From assembly GCA_023269545.1 (NCBI GenBank), contig JAHFTB010000007.1, positions 24,941-88,940 of the forward strand: a DNA stretch of 64,000 nt. The letters run 5' to 3'. The notes below the pieces were generated by a model. That model made no database searches, was not told the origin of the DNA, and saw nothing but the letters and a program-made list of their open reading frames with translations. The number at the start of each line of letters is the position of its first letter. Position 1 is the first letter of the stretch. The stretch comes from Verrucomicrobiota bacterium (GTDB taxonomy: Bacteria > Verrucomicrobiota > Verrucomicrobiia > Chthoniobacterales > Xiphinematobacteraceae). Both the position numbers and the translations under genes were made by a program. Shown in pieces: positions 61,301-64,000 of the stretch.

Positions 61301-64000
61301 ACTGGGCATATTCTGTGTGACAACAAACTGTCCCGTCACATTTTGTTGCACCTGCCATTTGCCTGTGCTCACGCCATGTTTGACATTGCGATCCCAATCT
61401 TCATAAAGATGGGCCCCTACTGGAATGTGAACTTTTGCACTGGATCCCTCGGCATTATCCCCAGCGATATACGTCCAAAACTCTGATCCCGTAATCCGGT
61501 CAGGCAATGCCCCCTGAATCAGCGCAACTAACCCACCAAACCTAGCCCTTTCTTCAGCAAGCTGGTGGTAAAGCCTGACGCCAAATGTTGGGGGAACTCC
61601 ACAGGCAAGGATATTGATATGATCCAGACGTGTTACGTCCATCAGTAATTTGCAAAATTGGCTGCCCACCGTTTCGCTATCAATCTCCCCCAACATCTGC
61701 CTTTCATCGTCTCCGTGGGCCAATAAAGTGATTTTATTATATTCTCCTCCAAGCCGAAGGGGCTGCGGCAATTGCTCCCATGTCCACTCCAGGGAAGGGG
61801 AGTCATTAAATTTCCATTGTTGAAAGTGCCCATCCGCATCTTGGTTCAGAGCATAGACCTCCGTTCCCGGATGCTTAAGAAGGAGATATTCTATCGCCTG
61901 GCGGATCTGTGTGGGGTGATTGCTCCAAAAGATATCGTGCGAAACAACTACCACTATCGCACGGCGATCCTGGAGATTCGTATTTGTTTCCGGAATTGGA
62001 AGTACCCTATTTCCCTCCTCCACATGCTGACGCTTACTAGGCGGAGGGAGGGTTTCTTCCAAAATATCCACTTGTGCCAGAAAAGACCCTCTTTCTTCTA
62101 ATAATTTGTTGTAAAACATCATCCCTTTCTCATCCAAGCCATTTTCCCATATGGAAACAATTTCTGTGGAAATAGCCTGATATTGAACCGATTCTAACTC
62201 ACTAAATTGACTTAATGAGAGGATTTGGAAAAAATCTTTATTTAACCCACCGATGACTTCCGGGCGAATGGCTCGAAGTTGTTCTTTTGAAATTTCCAAA
62301 ATCGGATGACTTTTTATCAAATTCCCCATCTGATCCCGTCGATGGGTGTAAGGACTATTTGCCAATGCATTGATATGGTCAGCACTTAGCAAGCTAAATG
62401 CCTCAGGTGATAATTTTACAAGATAGTCGCTTTTTACGGCAGCAAAAACCTGCGGATTTAATTTATGAGGAGGTAATGCTAACAGAGTGCTCCACTTCAG
62501 TTTCGCCAATTGCAGAACAGTTAATTCCTGACAAACGGAAATATCGAACTTAACAATCTGCTGAGACATGAGCTCAGAAAAAATGGCCGGTGTCCATTGC
62601 ATGACCTGCTGCGGAGTCACCCGTGCAATTTGATCTAATGTCATATTTTGGACAAAATTGGGCTGTATATACCGGAACATTTCCGCTGGAACCTCAGCAA
62701 ATGATAAGGGATTTAAGCCGAGAATAAAGTCATCCCCCATTTCCTTAAAAACCCGTAAGGGAATATGAGCAACTTGCTCTTTGGTTAAACTTTCTAGTAT
62801 GGAACGGAAACTTTCACGAGAAAAGCTTTCGCCATAAGGATCCAGAGACTGTGCTATCTGTGGTTGCATAGGAAGGAGCTTTGCCCAAAAAACATCGACT
62901 CCCAGATTCGCAATCACATTCGGACGAATTGCCTGTATTTGACTTTTATTAAATGCCGCCAATTGTTTGGCACTGAGACTGCTGAAGAAATTCCTGCCTT
63001 GATATTCGATTTGGATCGAAGCCATTCCACTCAACTGCTCCGATGTAAGAATTGCTATTTCACTTTCATTTAAATCCGTAGGAAATAATGGCCCCATTTC
63101 ATAAAGTTTATCCGAAGATAGCTGACTTAAATATTTTTGGCGCGGCGTCTCTATCTCTTCTGCTTGTGGGATGATTTGAATATTTCCAGCGGCTAACTGC
63201 TCTTTCTGTAGGGGCGTTAACCACCCCAGTTGTATAGCTGTCAGCTTTTCCAGGAAGTCCCTTCCTAATTTTCGCAACATAGAAGGGGAAATCGCACCCA
63301 GCTCCTGTTGCGTCAATTTCCGCACCCAAAACTTAGGCATTGTTCGACAATGTAAAATAAAATAGGCAGATCGAACGAGAGTACTCCGTGAAGCAATCTG
63401 TGCGGAAGTTAACCAACTGAGTTGTGCTCGAGTTAACAATTCGAAAAAACTTTGACCTTTCACATCGGAGAAAAAATCAACCAGTCGCTGCAATTCAGGA
63501 ACAGGAATTTTTCGCAGTTGATTCGCAGTAAATCTCCGGATTTGATTTTGATTGAGATTAAGTAATAGTGATAAAAAAATGGGATTTTTAAAAAATTCCG
63601 GATGAATTTCAGCAATCTGATCTTCTAACAAAGAAGCAATTTGCTCTGGTTTTAGAAAATTAAAAAATCTTTCTTTTATATCATAAATAATTTCAACGGG
63701 AATTGCATGAATTTGTTCTTTTGTGAGCTTTGTAATGATGATCTTATCGCCTGTACGCTCCGCTAGTTGGTTAAAATGATCCGCCGAAAATTTACGGAAA
63801 ACCACAGGACTCAGTTGAGATAAGCGTTCGGAAAGGAAGTCCGTGGCTGTATTTAATAACATTCGGACGACCTGTTCCGGAGACATGTGGGAAATTTGCT
63901 CGAGACTGAAGCTGCGAAATTCATTTTCTGTTAAATTCTCGAAGAAATTTATTCCTAGCTCCGGAACACGAGCTGGCGGCGTATGATAAATAGTCCGCAT
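58349..64000 (-). CDS. Giant toxin-like protein: repeats, C80-like protease, TcdA/B-like pore region
   Basis: 1883 residues from an ATG at the window edge (63998-64000); it may extend further. Residues about 10-635 are leucine-rich 22-24-residue repeats of the form LTxxQIxxIxPxxIxxLGxDFF. After a basic linker (PPPSKRQHVEEG), residues about 680-880 look like a clan CD cysteine peptidase: VVVVSHDIFWS, then ITLLAHGDDE (His762) and INILACGVPP (Cys800), the strand-His / strand-Cys layout of the C80 autoprocessing domain in large clostridial and MARTX toxins. A glycine/alanine-rich hydrophobic stretch (about 1127-1190) is followed by MLVPQAGAVINKVDF and YVPGRGYDHFDLREEL, close in pattern to the TcdA/TcdB translocation region. 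About 480 residues of beta-rich C-terminus have no recognised family. Such toxins enter host cells, insert into membranes and cut themselves to free a cargo; here the repeats would be the cargo (inference). Confidence 0.65.
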   Translation of the reverse strand: MRTIYHTPPARVPELGINFFENLTENEFRSFSLEQISHMSPEQVVRMLLNTATDFLSERLSQLSPVVFRKFSADHFNQLAERTGDKIIITKLTKEQIHAIPVEIIYDIKERFFNFLKPEQIASLLEDQIAEIHPEFFKNPIFLSLLLNLNQNQIRRFTANQLRKIPVPELQRLVDFFSDVKGQSFFELLTRAQLSWLTSAQIASRSTLVRSAYFILHCRTMPKFWVRKLTQQELGAISPSMLRKLGRDFLEKLTAIQLGWLTPLQKEQLAAGNIQIIPQAEEIETPRQKYLSQLSSDKLYEMGPLFPTDLNESEIAILTSEQLSGMASIQIEYQGRNFFSSLSAKQLAAFNKSQIQAIRPNVIANLGVDVFWAKLLPMQPQIAQSLDPYGESFSRESFRSILESLTKEQVAHIPLRVFKEMGDDFILGLNPLSFAEVPAEMFRYIQPNFVQNMTLDQIARVTPQQVMQWTPAIFSELMSQQIVKFDISVCQELTVLQLAKLKWSTLLALPPHKLNPQVFAAVKSDYLVKLSPEAFSLLSADHINALANSPYTHRRDQMGNLIKSHPILEISKEQLRAIRPEVIGGLNKDFFQILSLSQFSELESVQYQAISTEIVSIWENGLDEKGMMFYNKLLEERGSFLAQVDILEETLPPPSKRQHVEEGNRVLPIPETNTNLQDRRAIVVVVSHDIFWSNHPTQIRQAIEYLLLKHPGTEVYALNQDADGHFQQWKFNDSPSLEWTWEQLPQPLRLGGEYNKITLLAHGDDERQMLGEIDSETVGSQFCKLLMDVTRLDHINILACGVPPTFGVRLYHQLAEERARFGGLVALIQGALPDRITGSEFWTYIAGDNAEGSSAKVHIPVGAHLYEDWDRNVKHGVSTGKWQVQQNVTGQFVVTQNMPSRGDGRVVYPGERDAGPFGYIGLRREIAAAQQKVNEAIKTLDVVAQEVQVSSDPVESWVAVIDEGSQEGEKFLIPVIEKNSGRLEKRELSPEKKKALLAAREQLKPAYEGLKPYFETTETGQLKTKEGATGKSGSSSTAFFTMALIQYLRERKSSDQLQLSVYWNLGGMGTAVAGEGVELGKLVSQFISPERTIPKSLQILSRAFEVGNISFQVGSMGWDLYQLITTKDPVIRVGTGIQLGFTSGAVALQGGSMAMGFLAPAAVEVASAFGELAGPLMALGFGFSALGIQIKQNNAYVHGLLKYFIEFEEACRSGGFTHMNNMLVPQAGAVINKVDFEQGQVTFESPQVLKSIPAKGAIQYLSGASPRLVYVPGRGYDHFDLREELEIEKTAPLEDAMIVLLPYMSNRDIHYGYSNSAAKLDEKEKKIAARLKAKGNFVPSNSWGNLRAAFTGEAIYQQTAIDVNLGKSPRVCWFSPVIDKNVSYKIKGKGGEYVLRGLHSGVRMSLNAAEPSSFLLEVEGELKEEEDIVLNNGVLAIRGQIRIDVRDLHPNSKIRVVGTVATWNVDLLTQKKRVSHLDLRKNPQLDVADYLGKMALRRRTENVVILVQGALPLAPVSTASEEEKEIYRKHLKEAEQTATRIGYDTQAHRRMGLGLEVADLQNGSNLVGITEKKAFFFNKETQTLWHTDRVTNQAVASYQLRFATAESRIESVFQVKDQIFIQQVIPGESQKDMTFLHVLKEDKIQLVEVRNLAGKYFELFMNFPADLLADIRTVRIEGSESDSSTNFMEVFARQLPCGNMEQESLIPNLPIYRAEIADWIKIGGDSNSNSPSALVNLENAYSVRLTAEQRDYVLMKSWSYPPSVGGMGLLLWSPSKKAAQFVKLAPGDFNPTLVSSAKQASGFQKLSRLQQLSHKAKKLSYGMNPSGSFHNIMVGKKVIPFEENGEIYLVTEDGSKMTIVDCYGKQIPVQYQLMPHMPTDLMF
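62113..63973 (-). repeat. Coding repeats in the N-terminal 620 residues of the giant protein
   Basis: Roughly two dozen degenerate units of 22-24 codons. Examples: LTKEQIHAIPVEIIYDIKE, FNKSQIQAIRPNVIANLG, MTLDQIARVTPQQVMQWTP, ISKEQLRAIRPEVIGGLNKD. Conserved positions are a first Leu/Phe, Gln at 5, hydrophobics at 6, 9 and 13, and a Phe-x-x-Leu closing each unit. They look helical, unlike classical beta leucine-rich repeats. Units differ enough at the protein level that recent duplication is unlikely. Confidence 0.75.

Noticed and set aside
62113..63973. Calling the giant protein's repeats leucine-rich repeats (LRR)
   Set aside because: The units lack the LxxLxLxxN/C core and look helical; a classical LRR fold is unlikely.

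Overview
The window looks like a chromosomal segment of a Gram-negative, host-associated bacterium of the PVC group, most likely Verrucomicrobiota. Support: LpxK (lipid A) and a lipoprotein point to an outer membrane. A lipoprotein ending in a conserved VDVRGYPPG...PYTGK tail, which I associate with Verrucomicrobia, and the mreBCD-PBP2-ribonuclease G block fit that phylum. Amino-acid synthesis genes (aroA, tyrA, thrB, leuB, trpF, proB) argue against a strongly reduced obligate parasite. No rRNA, CRISPR array, transposase or integrase gene is visible. The phylum assignment is inference.

Layout. 0-9.9 kb: mostly minus-strand housekeeping genes (rpsP, ffh, a two-domain homocysteine methyltransferase/MTHF reductase, a small membrane protein, plsC, cmk, aroA, tyrA, a lipoprotein, a HAD hydrolase), with tRNA-Met and rpsT on the plus strand. 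9.9-13 kb: accessory DNA with a proline-rich protein carrying eukaryotic SH2/SH3-ligand-like motifs, a broken gene and a long gene-free stretch. 13-19 kb: probably acquired genes (fructose PTS permease, a sugar-phosphate cyclase of the 2-epi-5-epi-valiolone synthase type, an AraC regulator divergent from a Bcr/CflA exporter). 19-22 kb: tRNA-Ser and a sulfonate/nitrate-type ABC importer. 22-30 kb: thrB, lpxK, mnmE, pyrD, a LuxC-like reductase and nuoEF. 30-32.7 kb: two candidate effector genes. 32.8-42 kb: a holin-like membrane protein, trpF, leuB, mreBCD, mrdA and rng. 42.4-43.6 kb: a zinc-protease effector candidate with its own terminator. 43.8-51.4 kb: an EVE protein, an AddB/AddA-like helicase-nuclease pair and a Usp protein. 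51.5-54.3 kb: the MdtJI exporter, a crotonase and a CaiB-type CoA-transferase. 54.4-64 kb: a Tox-REase-5-like toxin, tmk-holB-proB, and an 1883-residue toxin-like protein that reaches the window edge.

How it fits together. The housekeeping genes form compact operons with 4-base overlaps (plsC to the small membrane protein, the lipoprotein to tyrA, ssuA-ssuB-ssuC, mreC-mreD, holB-proB). Between them, one at a time, sit genes whose products look aimed at other cells: an SH2/SH3-mimic scaffold, a lethal-factor-like metalloprotease, an NlpC/P60-like amidase, a hydrophobic membrane protein, a Tox-REase-5 nuclease, and a giant protein joining about 620 residues of short repeats to a clan CD cysteine-protease-like domain and a TcdA/TcdB-like translocation region. 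No secretion system is encoded here, so the export route is unknown.

Three families of short intergenic repeats are scattered over the window. One is about 80 bp with inverted ends (4 copies). One is built on TATAGCGAAACCGGTATAAA (12 loci). The third is a degenerate GTTCGTAGACC/ACGGCCTAAAA element (3 loci). Copies touch start codons (thrB, mnmE, mdtJ) and encode the last residues of three proteins (the MFS exporter, the CoA-transferase and TrpF).
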